A stretch of DNA of 64,000 nucleotides from Streptomyces sulfonofaciens (GTDB lineage Bacteria > Actinomycetota > Actinomycetes > Streptomycetales > Streptomycetaceae), in assembly GCF_014656295.1 (NCBI RefSeq), contig NZ_BNCD01000003.1:348155-412154 (forward strand), in the 5' to 3' direction. The position numbers were made by a program, and so were the translations under genes. Below are positions 44,249 through 53,978 of this stretch, in pieces (position 1 is the first letter of the stretch; the number at the start of each line of letters is the position of its first letter). Below the pieces are notes generated by a model. That model was not told where the DNA came from. It saw only the letters and a program-made list of their open reading frames with translations, and did not search any database.

Positions 44249-45331
44249 TCAGGCGTGGGTGGCCGCGACCCACGCCTCCAGCACGCCACGGGCCGCCCCC
44301 GAGTCGATGGCCTCGGCGGCTCGCCGGATGCCCTCCTGGATCCGCTCCTCCAAGGACACCCCACCGGCACCCGCGGCCCCGTCCGCACCCAGCGCCACCA
44401 GCGCCGCCGCCGAGTTCAGCAGCACCGCGTCCCGCACGGCCCCTTCCTCCCCGGCCAGCAACCGCCGCGCCACATCCGCGTTGTAGGACGCGTCCCCGCC
44501 GCGCAGCGCCTCGACCGGGACCAGGTCGATCCCCACAGAACGGGGATCGAAGACCTGCTCCCGCACGGTGCCGTCCCGCACCACCCACACCCGGGAGAGC
44601 GCGGTGGTGGTCAGCTCGTCGAGTCCGTCCTCACCGCGGAAGACCAGTGCGGACGAGCCCCGGTCGGCCAGCACGCCGGCCACGATCGGCGCCCACTTGG
44701 CGTCGGCCACGCCGACCGCCTGCGCCTTGACCTTCGCGGGGTTGGTGAGCGGTCCCAGGATGTTGAAGGGGGTCCTGATGCCCAGCTCGGCACGGGCCCG
44801 GGCGACGTGCCGCAGCGCGGGGTGGAACTTTATGGCGAAGCAGAAGGTGATCCCGGCCTCCTCGACCACCTCCGCGACCCGCTCGGGCGGCAGGTCGAGG
44901 TTGACGCCGAGCTTCTCCAGCACGTCCGACGAGCCGCTCGCCGACGACGCCGCACGGTTGCCGTGCTTGACGACCTTCGCCCCGGTCCCGGCGACCACGA
45001 TCGCCGACATGGTGGAGATGTTGACCGTGTGCGCGCCGTCACCGCCCGTACCGACGATGTCGACGGTCGGCCCCGGTACCTCGATCACCCGGGCGTGCTC
45101 GTACATGGTGCGCACCAGACCGGAGATCTCCTCGACGGTCTCGCCCTTGGCGCGCAGTGCCACCGAGAACGCGGCGATCTGCACGTCGGAGGCCTCGCCG
45201 CGCAGGATCCGGTCCATCGCCCAGGCGATGGCGTCCGCGGTCTGGTCGCGGCCGGACAGCAGGGCGTTCAGCACCGCGGGCCAGGAACGGCCCGCCGCGG
45301 TGTCGCCTCCAGCGGGGTGCACAGCGTTCAT
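44249..45331 (-). CDS. trpD: Anthranilate phosphoribosyltransferase
   Basis: Transfers phosphoribose from PRPP to anthranilate in tryptophan synthesis. The 360 residues show the family motifs [73 protein letters not shown], and [14 protein letters not shown]. The usual length is 340-350; a few extra residues lie at the termini. The ATG at 45331 is used. The gene stands alone between the SAM riboswitch promoter and the qcr operon terminator. Corynebacterial and mycobacterial trpD keep the same position next to ctaE-qcrCAB. Confidence 0.96.
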   Translation of the reverse strand: MNAVHPAGGDTAAGRSWPAVLNALLSGRDQTADAIAWAMDRILRGEASDVQIAAFSVALRAKGETVEEISGLVRTMYEHARVIEVPGPTVDIVGTGGDGAHTVNISTMSAIVVAGTGAKVVKHGNRAASSASGSSDVLEKLGVNLDLPPERVAEVVEEAGITFCFAIKFHPALRHVARARAELGIRTPFNILGPLTNPAKVKAQAVGVADAKWAPIVAGVLADRGSSALVFRGEDGLDELTTTALSRVWVVRDGTVREQVFDPRSVGIDLVPVEALRGGDASYNADVARRLLAGEEGAVRDAVLLNSAAALVALGADGAAGAGGVSLEERIQEGIRRAAEAIDSGAARGVLEAWVAATHA

Positions 45332-45391
45332 ATGCCGCTCCTGGGTACGTCACGTAAGGGTTCGGGCCCAGCCTATCCAGCGCGGGGGACG

Positions 45392-45430
45392 CCGCAGGGC
45401 CCCGTCCGGTGCTCGGACGGGGCCCTGCGG
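45392..45430 (-). terminator. Terminator of the ctaE-qcrCAB operon
   Basis: CCGCAGGGCCCCGTCCG (45392-45408) and CGGACGGGGCCCTGCGG (45414-45430) form a perfect 17-bp stem with a five-base loop, 42 bases beyond the qcrB stop. It also insulates trpD from respiratory transcription. Confidence 0.9.
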
Positions 45431-45471
45431 TGTGGCGACCGTGAGACGCGCGCCGGCTCGGCGCCGGCCGG

Positions 45472-47106
45472 TCAGTGGTGGCCGTGGCCGCTGGTGATCT
45501 CCTTGTACTCCTCCACCGTGGGCTTCGGGATCTGGTTGCCCTCGCCGTAGTAGCCCTTGGAGAGCTTCGTGCGAAGCTTCTCGCCGCGGGAGACCTGGCG
45601 CTCGACGCCGTTCTCGTCGACGGCCGGGCCGAGCTGGGCGGGCTCGTACTGCTCGTGCGCGGTGAGGGTGTGCAGTTGGTCGGCGTCCAGCGGCTCGTGG
45701 ACCTCGATGAACTCACCGTGCGGCAGGCGCTTGATGATGCCGGACTCCCGTCCGTGCAGCACCTTGTCGCGGTCCCTGCGCTGCAGGCCCAGGCAGATCC
45801 TCTTGGTGACGAGGAACGCGAGGACCGGGGCGACGAAGAAGGCGATCCGCACGAACCAGGTGATCGAGTTGATCGACAGGTGGAAGTGGGTGGCCCACAG
45901 GTCGTTGCCGCCGCCGACCAGCATCACGAAGTACCAGGTGAGCCAGGCCACACCGAGACCCGTACGGGTCGGGGCGTTGCGCGGCCGGTCCAGGATGTGG
46001 TGCTCGCGCCGGTCGCCGGTGACCCATGCCTCCAGGAACGGGTACACCGCGATCACGACGAGCACCAGCGGGAAGACGACGATCAGCGGGATCGCCACGC
46101 CCAGCACGAGCGTATGGCCGAGGAAGTTGATCTCCCAGCCGGGCATCACACGGATCAGGCCCTCGGAGAAGCCCATGTACCAGTCCGGTTGGGCACCGGT
46201 GGAGACCTGGTCGGGCCGGTACGGGCCGATGGCCCAGATCGGGTTGATCGAGGCGATCGCGGCGATGATCGCGATCACGCCGAAGACCAGGAAGAAGAAC
46301 CCGCCGGCCTTGGCCATGTAGACCGGCAGGAGCGGCATGCCGACGACGTTCTTCTCGGTCCTGCCCGGGCCCGCGAACTGGGTGTGCTTGTGGTAGAAGA
46401 CCAGGATCAGGTGGCCCACCAGCAGGCCCATCATGATGCCGGGCAGCAGCAGGATGTGGACCGTGTAGAACCGGGCCACGAAGTCACCGCCCGGGAACTC
46501 CCCGCCGAACAGGAAGAACGACATGTAGGTGCCGACGATCGGCGTGGAGAGGATCGCCCCCTCCATGAACCGCACACCGGTGCCGGAGAGCAGGTCGTCC
46601 GGGAGCGAGTAGCCGGTGAAGCCGGTGAACATGCCCAGGACCAGGAGCAGGAAGCCGAAGATCCAGTTGACCTCGCGCGGCTTGCGGAAGGCGCCCGTGA
46701 AGAAGACGCGCATCATGTGCACGAGCATGCCGCCGATGAAGATCAGCGCCGCCCAGTGGTGGATCTGCCGGATCAGCAGACCACCGCGGACGTCGAAGCT
46801 GATGTGCAGCGTGGAGTTGAACGCCTCCGACATCAACTGGCCCTGCAGCGGGACGTAGCTGCCGTGGTACACCACCTCGTTCATCGAGGGGTGGAAGAAC
46901 AGCGTCAGGTACACACCCGTGAGGATGATGATGATGAAGCTGTAGAGGCAGACCTCACCCAGCATGAAGGACCAGTGGTCCGGGAAGATCTTGCGCATGT
47001 TGCTCTTGGCCAGCGAGTAGACCCCGAGCCGGCCGTCCGCCCAGTCCGCGACCCGCTCTCCGGCGGGTGCCTGGCGGCGTGACGCGTTGCGTGTGGTGCT
47101 GCTCAT
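45472..47106 (-). CDS. qcrB: Cytochrome b subunit of the menaquinol-cytochrome c reductase
   Basis: A 544-residue membrane subunit of complex III that carries two b hemes and the quinol sites. It has SNMRKIFPDHWSFMLGEVCLYSF, the heme-ligand helices HISFDVRGGLLIRQIHHWAALIF and YTVHILLLPGIMMGLLVGHLILVFYHKH, and PDWYMGFSEGLIRVMP in the Qo PDWY-type loop. The C-terminal 120 residues (RRDRDKVLHGRESGIIKRLPHGEFIEVH and on) are an actinobacterial extension. The ATG at 47106 overlaps the qcrA stop (ATGA). The open frame reads on upstream into qcrA, but that is not translated. Confidence 0.97.
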   Translation of the reverse strand: MSSTTRNASRRQAPAGERVADWADGRLGVYSLAKSNMRKIFPDHWSFMLGEVCLYSFIIIILTGVYLTLFFHPSMNEVVYHGSYVPLQGQLMSEAFNSTLHISFDVRGGLLIRQIHHWAALIFIGGMLVHMMRVFFTGAFRKPREVNWIFGFLLLVLGMFTGFTGYSLPDDLLSGTGVRFMEGAILSTPIVGTYMSFFLFGGEFPGGDFVARFYTVHILLLPGIMMGLLVGHLILVFYHKHTQFAGPGRTEKNVVGMPLLPVYMAKAGGFFFLVFGVIAIIAAIASINPIWAIGPYRPDQVSTGAQPDWYMGFSEGLIRVMPGWEINFLGHTLVLGVAIPLIVVFPLVLVVIAVYPFLEAWVTGDRREHHILDRPRNAPTRTGLGVAWLTWYFVMLVGGGNDLWATHFHLSINSITWFVRIAFFVAPVLAFLVTKRICLGLQRRDRDKVLHGRESGIIKRLPHGEFIEVHEPLDADQLHTLTAHEQYEPAQLGPAVDENGVERQVSRGEKLRTKLSKGYYGEGNQIPKPTVEEYKEITSGHGHH

Positions 47107-48164
47107 TTTTCTGCTCCACGCTCCCAGAATGCAGGACCGACGGGCTCCGCGAAGTCGCCGCGCGCTTCGAGGAAGCCGTCCTGGTTCACGCCGATGTGCA
47201 ACTGCGGCAGGGCGTGACCGGCCGGGCCGAAGAGCACCCGGCCCCCGTCGGAGAGGTCGAAGGTGGACTGGTGGCACGGGCACAGGACGTGGTGCGTCTG
47301 CTGCTCGTACAGGGAGATCGGGCAGCCCACGTGGGTGCAGATCTTGGAGTAGGCCACGATCCCGTCGTGCGACCAGTCCAGTTCGCGCTTGTCCTTGATG
47401 TTCTCCGGCTGGATCCGGATGATCATCAGGGCCGCCTTGGCGATCTGCTGCTGGAAGTCCTCGTCGCTCTCCTCCAGGCCGTCCGGCTTGGCGAAGGTCA
47501 GCGAGCCCACCGGGATGTCCGCGGGACGCAGCGGCTGGTCGGTGTTCATGTTGACCAGCAGCTTGCCCTTGGCCCACAGGGTGTGGCGCAGCTTCTCCTC
47601 GGGCTTGGGACCGAGGCCGCCGAGGAGGAAGACGCCGGAGAGCGGAAGCAGCGCCAGCGCACCGAACATGGTGGTGCGGATCAGGCCACGACGGCCGAGC
47701 GCGGACTCCTTGGCGCCCTGCGCGAAGTCGGCGAGCACCTTCTGCTTGGTCTCCGGGTCGGCCTCGATCGCGTGGCGCTCGTCGGCGATCTCCACGTCGG
47801 ACATCAGGGTCCTGGCCCAGTGGACCGCGCCCGCACCGATGCAGAACAGCGCCACGCCGAGGGTGAGCCCCAGGGCGAAGTTCATGGCGTTGATGTGCCC
47901 GATCGGGAAGACGAAGATCGACTTGTCCCGGGGGATCGCGAAGTACGACGCGATGAAGCCGACGGTGCACAGCATCGAGATCGTGAACAGCAGGGCGACG
48001 GTGCGCTCGGAGCGCCGTGCGGCACCCTCGTCGATGTCCTGGATCCGGTGCTCGTGCGGGGGGAGTCCGGGGTCCGCGAACGGGTTCTCGTCCGGGACGG
48101 AGACCTCGCCGTGTGCGGTGCTCCGCTCCGGCAGGTTCTCTTCTGGAATGTCGTGGTTACTCAT
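47103..48164 (-). CDS. qcrA: Rieske iron-sulfur subunit of the menaquinol-cytochrome c reductase
   Basis: A 353-residue subunit. The N-terminal half has three transmembrane helices (around residues 57-77, 92-112 and 165-185), the three-helix form specific to Actinobacteria. The C-terminal Rieske domain carries CTHVGC and CPCHQS, each giving one Cys and one His to the 2Fe-2S cluster, followed by FGPAGHALPQL. It overlaps qcrC upstream and qcrB downstream by four bases (ATGA both times), so all three subunits are translationally coupled. Confidence 0.97.
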   Translation of the reverse strand: MSNHDIPEENLPERSTAHGEVSVPDENPFADPGLPPHEHRIQDIDEGAARRSERTVALLFTISMLCTVGFIASYFAIPRDKSIFVFPIGHINAMNFALGLTLGVALFCIGAGAVHWARTLMSDVEIADERHAIEADPETKQKVLADFAQGAKESALGRRGLIRTTMFGALALLPLSGVFLLGGLGPKPEEKLRHTLWAKGKLLVNMNTDQPLRPADIPVGSLTFAKPDGLEESDEDFQQQIAKAALMIIRIQPENIKDKRELDWSHDGIVAYSKICTHVGCPISLYEQQTHHVLCPCHQSTFDLSDGGRVLFGPAGHALPQLHIGVNQDGFLEARGDFAEPVGPAFWERGAEK

Positions 48165-48970
48165 GACTTCCTGGCCTTTGCGGTCCGAGCGGCGACCCAG
48201 GCGGCAATGGCGACCAGTCCGCCGAGACCGAAGATCCAGGCGAACAGACCCTCGCTGACCGGGCCGAGTCCGCCGAGCTTGAGGCCACCGGGGCTGGTGG
48301 TGTCGTCGCTGTTGACCGCGTGCAGGTACGCGATGATGTCCTTCTTGTTCTGCTCCGGCATGACGCTGTCCGGGAAGTTCGGCATGCTCTGCGGGCCGGT
48401 CTGCATGGCCTCGTAGATGTGCTTCGGATCCACGTTCTCCAGCGACGGGGCGAACTTGCCGTGCGTCAGCGCACCGCCTTCACCGGTGAAGTTGTGGCAC
48501 TGCGCGCAGTCCGTGCGGAAGAGCTCACCGCCCTTGGCGATGTCGGCGCCCTTCGGGTCGTACTGGTTCTTCGTCGGCACGCTGGGGCCGGCGCCCAGGG
48601 AGGCGATGTACGCGGCGATCTGGTCGATCTCGGCCTGCGAGTAGATGACCTTCTTGCGCGGCGCCTGGGCGCCCTGCTGCTGGAGGGGCATACGGCCGGT
48701 GCCGACCTGGAAGTCGACGGCCGCGGCACCGACGCCCACCAGTGACGGACCGTCTGAGGTGCCCTGTCCTCCCGTGCCGTGGCAACTGGCGCAGCCGACC
48801 GAGAAGAGCCGCTTGCCCTCGTCGATCGCGAGGGACTGCGCGGTCTCGTCGGCCTGCGCCTTGTCCGCGGGCGCGAAGGCGATGTACAGCCCCCCGGTGG
48901 CCGCCAGCGCGAGGAGTAGGACGACGACCGCCGCCAGCGGATGGCGTCGTCGTGCGGAGAGCTTTTTCAC
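48161..48970 (-). CDS. qcrC: Diheme cytochrome c subunit of the menaquinol-cytochrome c reductase
   Basis: A 269-residue membrane-anchored cytochrome with an N-terminal helix (about 11-32), two heme c sites CASCH (residues 60-64) and CAQCH (155-159), Met-ligand regions (GRMPLQ and SMPNFPD) and a C-terminal helix (WIFGLGGLVAIAAWVAA). The second heme domain replaces a soluble cytochrome c and passes electrons directly to the aa3 oxidase, which is the hallmark of the actinobacterial bcc-aa3 supercomplex. It follows ctaE by 64 bases. Confidence 0.97.
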   Translation of the reverse strand: MKKLSARRRHPLAAVVVLLLALAATGGLYIAFAPADKAQADETAQSLAIDEGKRLFSVGCASCHGTGGQGTSDGPSLVGVGAAAVDFQVGTGRMPLQQQGAQAPRKKVIYSQAEIDQIAAYIASLGAGPSVPTKNQYDPKGADIAKGGELFRTDCAQCHNFTGEGGALTHGKFAPSLENVDPKHIYEAMQTGPQSMPNFPDSVMPEQNKKDIIAYLHAVNSDDTTSPGGLKLGGLGPVSEGLFAWIFGLGGLVAIAAWVAARTAKARKS

Positions 48971-49034
48971 GGATTACCCCGGTGTCAGGATCTTCTGCGT
49001 CGATGCTTCGGGTGTTCGGCGGGCCGCGGCCCGG

Positions 49035-49646
49035 TTACTTGATCAGGTAGATCGTGGCGAAGAGGCCGATCCAGACGACATCGACGAAGTGCCAGTAGTA
49101 GGACACGACGATGGCGGCTGTCGCCTGTGAGTGGGTGAACCTCCGGGCCGCGTAGGTGCGGCCGAGGACCAGCAGGAAGGCGATGAGTCCGCCCGTCACG
49201 TGCAGCCCGTGGAAGCCGGTGGTCAGGTAGAACACGGAACCGTACGGGTCGGAGGAGAGCGAGATGCCGTCTTCCTTGACCAGGTTCGTGTACTCGAAGA
49301 TCTGACCGCCGATGAAGATCGCGCCCATGATGAAGGTGATGATGAACCACATCCGGAGCTTCTTCACGTCACCGCGCTCGGCCGCGAACACGCCGAGCTG
49401 GCAGGTGAGGGAGGAGAGCACCAGGATGGTGGTGTTGGTCGCCGAGAACGGAATGTTCAGCGAGTCCGCCATCGCCTTCCAGTGATCCGGCCCGGTCACC
49501 GATCGCAGGGTGAAGTACATCGCGAAGAGGGCCGCGAAGAACATCAGCTCGGAACTCAGCCAGATGATGGTTCCGACACTGGTGAGGTTCGGCCTGTTGA
49601 CCGACGGGTGCGCGTGCCCGGTCTCTACTGTCGTTGCTGTCGCCAC
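49035..49646 (-). CDS. ctaE: Cytochrome c oxidase subunit III
   Basis: A 203-residue subunit III with five helices: [89 protein letters not shown] and [23 protein letters not shown] (given by pieces; the last carries the conserved WHFVDVVW). The GTG at 49646 has no Shine-Dalgarno but follows a CATAAT box by seven bases, so it is probably leaderless. It heads the ctaE-qcrCAB operon. Confidence 0.96.
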   Translation of the reverse strand: MATATTVETGHAHPSVNRPNLTSVGTIIWLSSELMFFAALFAMYFTLRSVTGPDHWKAMADSLNIPFSATNTTILVLSSLTCQLGVFAAERGDVKKLRMWFIITFIMGAIFIGGQIFEYTNLVKEDGISLSSDPYGSVFYLTTGFHGLHVTGGLIAFLLVLGRTYAARRFTHSQATAAIVVSYYWHFVDVVWIGLFATIYLIK

Positions 49647-49647
49647 G

Positions 49648-49662
49648 CCGACATTATGTCGG
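49648..49662 (-). promoter_or_regulatory. Palindromic -10 region of the ctaE-qcrCAB promoter
   Basis: CCGACATAATGTCGG is a perfect palindrome with six-base arms, CCGACA and TGTCGG, around three bases. The CATAAT -10 box (49653-49658) lies inside it, seven bases before the ctaE GTG. A repressor binding it would cover the transcription start. Confidence 0.55.
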
Positions 49663-49863
49663 TCGCTTATCTTGCGCTCACTCCGGGGGGTGCCGTTCGG
49701 TGTGTCCGGCGGATGTGCGCGCTCCCGGGGCGGCGCACGGCACGGTCCCGGACCGCTGCCCACCGGCGTTCCAAGGGAGTAGCATCCGCGCATCGGGTCC
49801 CGGGAATGCTCCCGGCAGACCCGCCGGAAGTCCCCGGTAGCCCCCCAGAGGCATGGAGGAGCA

Positions 49864-50265
49864 ATGCAGGCCACCGCCACGGTGCTGGTGTACAGCGACA
49901 ATGCCCGCACGCGCGAGGAGGTCCGGCTGGCGACGGGCCGCAGGCCGGCGACCGATGTTCCCGAGGTGGAGTTCGTCGAGTGCGCGACGCTGCCGGCCGT
50001 GCTCAAGGAGATGCAGCAGGGCGGCATCGACGTCTGCGTGCTGGACGGCGAGGCCGTGCCGGCGGGCGGTATGGGCGTCTGCCGGCAGCTCAAGGACGAG
50101 ATCTTCCGCTGCCCCCCGGTGCTGCTGCTCATGGGGCGCCCGCAGGACGCCTGGCTGGCCACCTGGAGCCGCGCGGACGCCGCGGTGACCCTGCCGGTCG
50201 AGCCGATCGAGTTCGCCGACGCGCTGGCGGGGCTGCTGCGCAGCAGGCTGGCCGTGGGCGCGTAG
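49864..50265 (+). CDS. Receiver-domain-like regulatory protein without output domain
   Basis: A 133-residue CheY-like protein. The expected phospho-acceptor Asp is present in [22 protein letters not shown], but the first acidic pair is reduced to VLVYSDNAR and the invariant Lys is replaced in [21 protein letters not shown] lies eight bases before the ATG. It is divergent from the ctaE promoter and close to respiratory genes. It could be a degenerate single-domain response regulator that acts by protein contact; its partner is unknown. Confidence 0.85.
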   Translation: MQATATVLVYSDNARTREEVRLATGRRPATDVPEVEFVECATLPAVLKEMQQGGIDVCVLDGEAVPAGGMGVCRQLKDEIFRCPPVLLLMGRPQDAWLATWSRADAAVTLPVEPIEFADALAGLLRSRLAVGA

Positions 50266-50281
50266 CGCCCCCGAGGGGCGC
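50265..50281 (+). terminator. Terminator after the receiver-like gene
   Basis: GCGCCCC-CGA-GGGGCGC gives a seven-base-pair stem that begins at the stop codon itself. It is followed by CGGGGAACCGC, the same element as near 14576-14600 in the other orientation. Confidence 0.7.
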
Positions 50282-50421
50282 GGGGAACCGCACGGGCGCC
50301 TCGCCTGCGGTGGCCGCGGGCGAGGAGACCGCTCCTTTCGGGCGGTGTCCGGCCCACGGCCGCACCGCGGCGGGCCGCGCCGCTCCCCCGCCCCTCCTGG
50401 ACGGCCGGGGCGGGCGCGGGG

Positions 50422-51681
50422 CTAGACCTGCGGGCGCAGGCGGGCCGACTCCACGACCTTGTGCCGACCGGGATCGTCACTCCCGTCGCCGAGCAGCGCA
50501 CTGCCCTGGCGCCACTTCGCCCAGTCCAGGTTCCAGTCGCCGAAACCGTTGCCGAACGGGTCCATGCTCTCACCCTCGCTGCCGACGACCCTGACGATGT
50601 CTCCCTCGTGCACCGTGTGGAAGAACCACTCGGCGTCCTCGGTGCTCATCCCCGTGCAGCCGTGGCTGACGTTCGCGGAGCCCTGCGAGCCCACGGACCA
50701 GGGTGCGGCGTGGACGTACTCACCGCTCCAGGTGACCCTGGTCGCCCAGTGCACCGGCAGGTCGTACGAGTCGCCGCTGCCGGCGGCTATGCCGACGGTG
50801 GCACTGCGCATCTGTACGAAGGCCTGCTTCTCCAGCACCACCTTGACTCCGTTGCGGGTCTCGAAACCGGGTTTGCCCGTGGTGACCGGTATGTCCTTGA
50901 CGTCCTGGCCATTGCGGTAGACGGCCATCCGGTGCGTGCCCGCGTTGGTGACCGCTTCTATCCGGTCGCCCGTGGTCAGCTTCAGCGGCTTCGTCGCGCC
51001 GCCCCAGAGCCGGTCGTTGATCTTGACGCCCCGCAGGCCGCTGGTCGCGGTGACCGTCGCGTGGGCGGGCCAGTACTCCCGGGGCCGGTAGTGCAGCGTC
51101 CTGCTGTCGACCCAGTACCAGCTACCCTCCACGGCGGGCCGGGAGTCCACCTTGAGGCCGCGTTCCACCGCGATCCTGGAGGCCCGGTCCTTGACGGGCG
51201 CGCTGAGCCTCGCGGTGACGGGCTGGCCGACGCCGTACTCGCCGGCCCTGGGTCCGAAGACCACCTTGAGCGTGCCTCTGTGGCGCGGTGCGCCGGTGCC
51301 GAAGGTGAGCACCTTGCGGCCCGGTGCGCCCTCGTCGTTCTCCGTGCTGACCCTGACGGTGTAGCGGGAACCGGCGGCCAGTGGCGCCGTGCTGTACCAG
51401 CGGCTGCCGTCGCCGGACAGCCTGCCGGCTATGTAGCGGCCGCTCTCGTCGACCGCCGTGACATCGGTGATGCGTCCGCCCCCGCCGTGTGAGGTGATCT
51501 CCAGGGGCTTGCCCGGGTCGGCCGTACCGCCGTCCTGCACGCCGTTGAACGCGATCTGGCGCGCCGCGTCGTAGGGCTCGGCCGTGAGCGGGTGAGCGGA
51601 GTCGCAGGCCGTGGCGGTACCGAGGACGGCCACCAGCAGGGAGCAGCTCCATACCGTTCGGATACGCGCTGACTGGTTCAT
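50422..51681 (-). CDS. L,D-transpeptidase lipoprotein, LdtMt2-like
   Basis: A 419-residue exported enzyme that makes 3-3 (mDAP-mDAP) cross-links in peptidoglycan. A lipobox ATAC ends the signal peptide at about residue 26. Two Ig-like domains follow (about 45-150 and 151-255). The YkuD catalytic domain has VHAAPW and [16 protein letters not shown] with catalytic His and Cys, in the HX-SHGCxxM/N arrangement, and a C-terminal tail wraps back ([18 protein letters not shown]). The overall order equals mycobacterial LdtMt2/LppS proteins. Confidence 0.95.
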   Translation of the reverse strand: MNQSARIRTVWSCSLLVAVLGTATACDSAHPLTAEPYDAARQIAFNGVQDGGTADPGKPLEITSHGGGGRITDVTAVDESGRYIAGRLSGDGSRWYSTAPLAAGSRYTVRVSTENDEGAPGRKVLTFGTGAPRHRGTLKVVFGPRAGEYGVGQPVTARLSAPVKDRASRIAVERGLKVDSRPAVEGSWYWVDSRTLHYRPREYWPAHATVTATSGLRGVKINDRLWGGATKPLKLTTGDRIEAVTNAGTHRMAVYRNGQDVKDIPVTTGKPGFETRNGVKVVLEKQAFVQMRSATVGIAAGSGDSYDLPVHWATRVTWSGEYVHAAPWSVGSQGSANVSHGCTGMSTEDAEWFFHTVHEGDIVRVVGSEGESMDPFGNGFGDWNLDWAKWRQGSALLGDGSDDPGRHKVVESARLRPQV

Positions 51682-51758
51682 GAGTCCACGCTAGGAACGA
51701 TCCCGCGTGCGGGCGCGGCCGGTGGGCCGAACGGGCGATTACCGCAGGGCAGACGAGT

Positions 51759-51792
51759 GGACCCGGACACTCCGTGCGGAGTGTCCGGGTCC
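51759..51792 (-). terminator. Terminator of the ctaCDF operon
   Basis: GGACCCGGACACTCCG (51759-51774) and CGGAGTGTCCGGGTCC (51777-51792) form a perfect 16-bp inverted repeat with almost no loop, 52 bases past the ctaF stop. It probably also ends any transcript reading the other way. Confidence 0.9.
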
Positions 51793-51843
51793 GTGGTGCC
51801 TGTGGCGTGCTAGGGGCACCGGGCCCGCCCGGCGCTCTCGCGC

Positions 51844-52242
51844 CTACTGGTTCTGGTTCTCGCCCCGGTAGTACTCGAAGACCCAGCCATACAGGCCGAT
51901 CAGGATGATCGGGGCCGAGAAGTACAGCAGCCACCAGCCGAAGATGATGCCCATGAAGGCGAGCGCGCCACCGGTCGCGAGCGCGAGCGGCTGCCAACTG
52001 TGCGGGCTGAAGAAGCCCACCTCGCCGGCGTCGTCCGCCACATCGGCGTCCTTGTTGTCCTGCGCTCCCGCGTCGACCCTGCGGGCCGTGAAGGCCAGGT
52101 AGTAGCCGATCATGACGCTCAGGCCGAAGGCCAGGAAGAGCGCGGTGGTGCCGGCCGGCTCCTTCGACCACACGCCGTAGACGATGGCCATGACGAGGAT
52201 GAAGAGGGCCAGCCAGAGGAACATCTTGCCCTGGATCTTCAC
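51844..52242 (-). CDS. ctaF: Cytochrome c oxidase subunit IV
   Basis: A 132-residue actinobacterial subunit IV with four helices: [57 protein letters not shown] and [15 protein letters not shown]. It stabilises the aa3 oxidase. The GTG start overlaps the ctaD stop (GTGA), so the genes are translationally coupled. Confidence 0.95.
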   Translation of the reverse strand: MKIQGKMFLWLALFILVMAIVYGVWSKEPAGTTALFLAFGLSVMIGYYLAFTARRVDAGAQDNKDADVADDAGEVGFFSPHSWQPLALATGGALAFMGIIFGWWLLYFSAPIILIGLYGWVFEYYRGENQNQ

Positions 52243-53978
52243 TTGCCGGCCTCCTTGCCGCCGGTGATGCCTGCGGGTACGCCCGCTCCGACGTTCTCGA
52301 GCTGGTCGAGTGCGGCGATCTCCGGATGGTGCAGGTCGAAGGCCGGGGACTCGCTGCGGATCCTCGGCAGCGTGAGGAAGTTGTGCCGCGGCGGCGGGCA
52401 GCTAGTGGCCCACTCCAGCGAGCGGCCGAAGCCCCAGGGGTCGTCGACGCCGACCTTCTCGCCGTACTTCGCCGTCTTCCAGACGTTGTAGAGGAACGGC
52501 AGCACCGACAGCCCGAGGACGAAGGCGCTGATGGTGGAGACGGTGTTCAGGGCGGTGAAGCCGTCGGCCGCGAGGTAGTCCGCGTACCGGCGCGGCATGC
52601 CCTCGGCGCCCAGCCAGTGCTGGACGAGGAAGGTGCCGTGGAAGCCGCAGAACAGCGTCCAGAAGGTGATCTTGCCGAGCCGCTCGTCCAGCATCTTGCC
52701 GGTCATCTTGGGCCACCAGAAGTGGAAGCCCGAGAACATCGCGAAGACCACGGTGCCGAAGACGACGTAGTGGAAGTGCGCGACCACGAAGTACGAGTCG
52801 GAGACGTGGAAGTCCATCGGCGGCGAGGCCAGGATGACACCGGTCAGACCACCGAAGGTGAAGGTGATCAGGAAGCCGATGGCCCAGAGCATCGGCGTCT
52901 CGAACGACAACGAGCCCTTCCACATGGTGCCGATCCAGTTGAAGAACTTCACACCGGTCGGCACGGCGATCAGGAACGTCATGAACGAGAAGAACGGCAG
53001 CAGCACACCGCCGGTGACGTACATGTGGTGCGCCCACACCGTCACGGACAGGCCCGCGATGGCGATGGTGGCACCGATCAGGCCGCCGTAGCCGAACATC
53101 GGCTTTCGACTGAAGACGGGGATGACCTCGGAGATGATGCCGAAGAAGGGCAAGGCGATGATGTACACCTCCGGATGCCCGAAGAACCAGAAGAGGTGTT
53201 GCCACAGCAGCGCTCCGCCGTTGGCCGCGTCGAAGACGTGCGCCCCGAACTTGCGGTCGGCCTCCAGCGCCAGCAGCGCGGCGGCCAGCACCGGGAAGGC
53301 CAGCAGCACCAGCACACCGGTCAGCAGCACGTTCCACACGAAGATCGGCATGCGGAACATCGTCATACCGGGTGCGCGCATGCAGATGATGGTGGTGATG
53401 AAGTTGACCGAGCCGAGGATGGTGCCGAAGCCGGAGAAGGCCAGGCCCATGATCCACATGTCGGCGCCGACACCGGGCGAGCGGACCGCGTCGGACAGCG
53501 GCGAGTAGGCGAACCAGCCGAAGTCGGCCGCGCCGTCCGGCGTGAGGAAGCCGCCCACCGCGATCAGCGAGCCGAAGAGGTACAGCCAGTACGCGAACAT
53601 GTTCAGCCGCGGGAAGGCCACGTCGGGCGAGCCGATCTGCAGCGGCATGATCCAGTTCGCGAAGCCGGCGAACAGCGGCGTCGCGAACATCAGCAGCATG
53701 ATCGTGCCGTGCATCGTGAACGCCTGGTTGAACTGCTCGTTCGACATGATCTGCTCACCCGGACGGGCGAGCTCGGCGCGCATGAAGAGCGCGAGCACAC
53801 CGCCGATGAGGAAGAACGCGAACGACGTGACCAGGTAGAGCGTGCCGATCGTCTTGTGGTCGGTGGTGGTCAGCCACTTGACGACGGCACTGCCGGGCTG
53901 CTTGCGCCGGACCGGCAGCTCGTGCTCGAGCGAGTCTTCGGCCGCCGCGGCACCCTGAGGTTCGTTGAGGATGCTCAC
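52239..53978 (-). CDS. ctaD: Cytochrome c oxidase subunit I
   Basis: The 579-residue catalytic heme-copper subunit with twelve helices. It has [17 protein letters not shown], the heme a ligand in [15 protein letters not shown], the Cu-B/cross-link region [19 protein letters not shown] (His-Pro-Glu-Val-Tyr), [10 protein letters not shown] with the two Cu-B His, and [11 protein letters not shown] with the heme a and a3 His. K- and D-channel type residues are those of A-type oxidases. The GTG start overlaps the ctaC stop by four bases. Confidence 0.98.
   Translation of the reverse strand: MSILNEPQGAAAAEDSLEHELPVRRKQPGSAVVKWLTTTDHKTIGTLYLVTSFAFFLIGGVLALFMRAELARPGEQIMSNEQFNQAFTMHGTIMLLMFATPLFAGFANWIMPLQIGSPDVAFPRLNMFAYWLYLFGSLIAVGGFLTPDGAADFGWFAYSPLSDAVRSPGVGADMWIMGLAFSGFGTILGSVNFITTIICMRAPGMTMFRMPIFVWNVLLTGVLVLLAFPVLAAALLALEADRKFGAHVFDAANGGALLWQHLFWFFGHPEVYIIALPFFGIISEVIPVFSRKPMFGYGGLIGATIAIAGLSVTVWAHHMYVTGGVLLPFFSFMTFLIAVPTGVKFFNWIGTMWKGSLSFETPMLWAIGFLITFTFGGLTGVILASPPMDFHVSDSYFVVAHFHYVVFGTVVFAMFSGFHFWWPKMTGKMLDERLGKITFWTLFCGFHGTFLVQHWLGAEGMPRRYADYLAADGFTALNTVSTISAFVLGLSVLPFLYNVWKTAKYGEKVGVDDPWGFGRSLEWATSCPPPRHNFLTLPRIRSESPAFDLHHPEIAALDQLENVGAGVPAGITGGKEAGK

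Noticed and set aside
47107..47970. 832-residue qcrB frame running into qcrA
   Set aside because: The added part is an out-of-frame reading of qcrA; the ATG at 47106 overlaps the qcrA stop as in other coupled qcr genes.
47067..48416. 449-codon plus-strand open frame antisense to qcrA and qcrC
   Set aside because: The minus strand encodes unmistakable Rieske and cytochrome c proteins; the antisense product has no motif.
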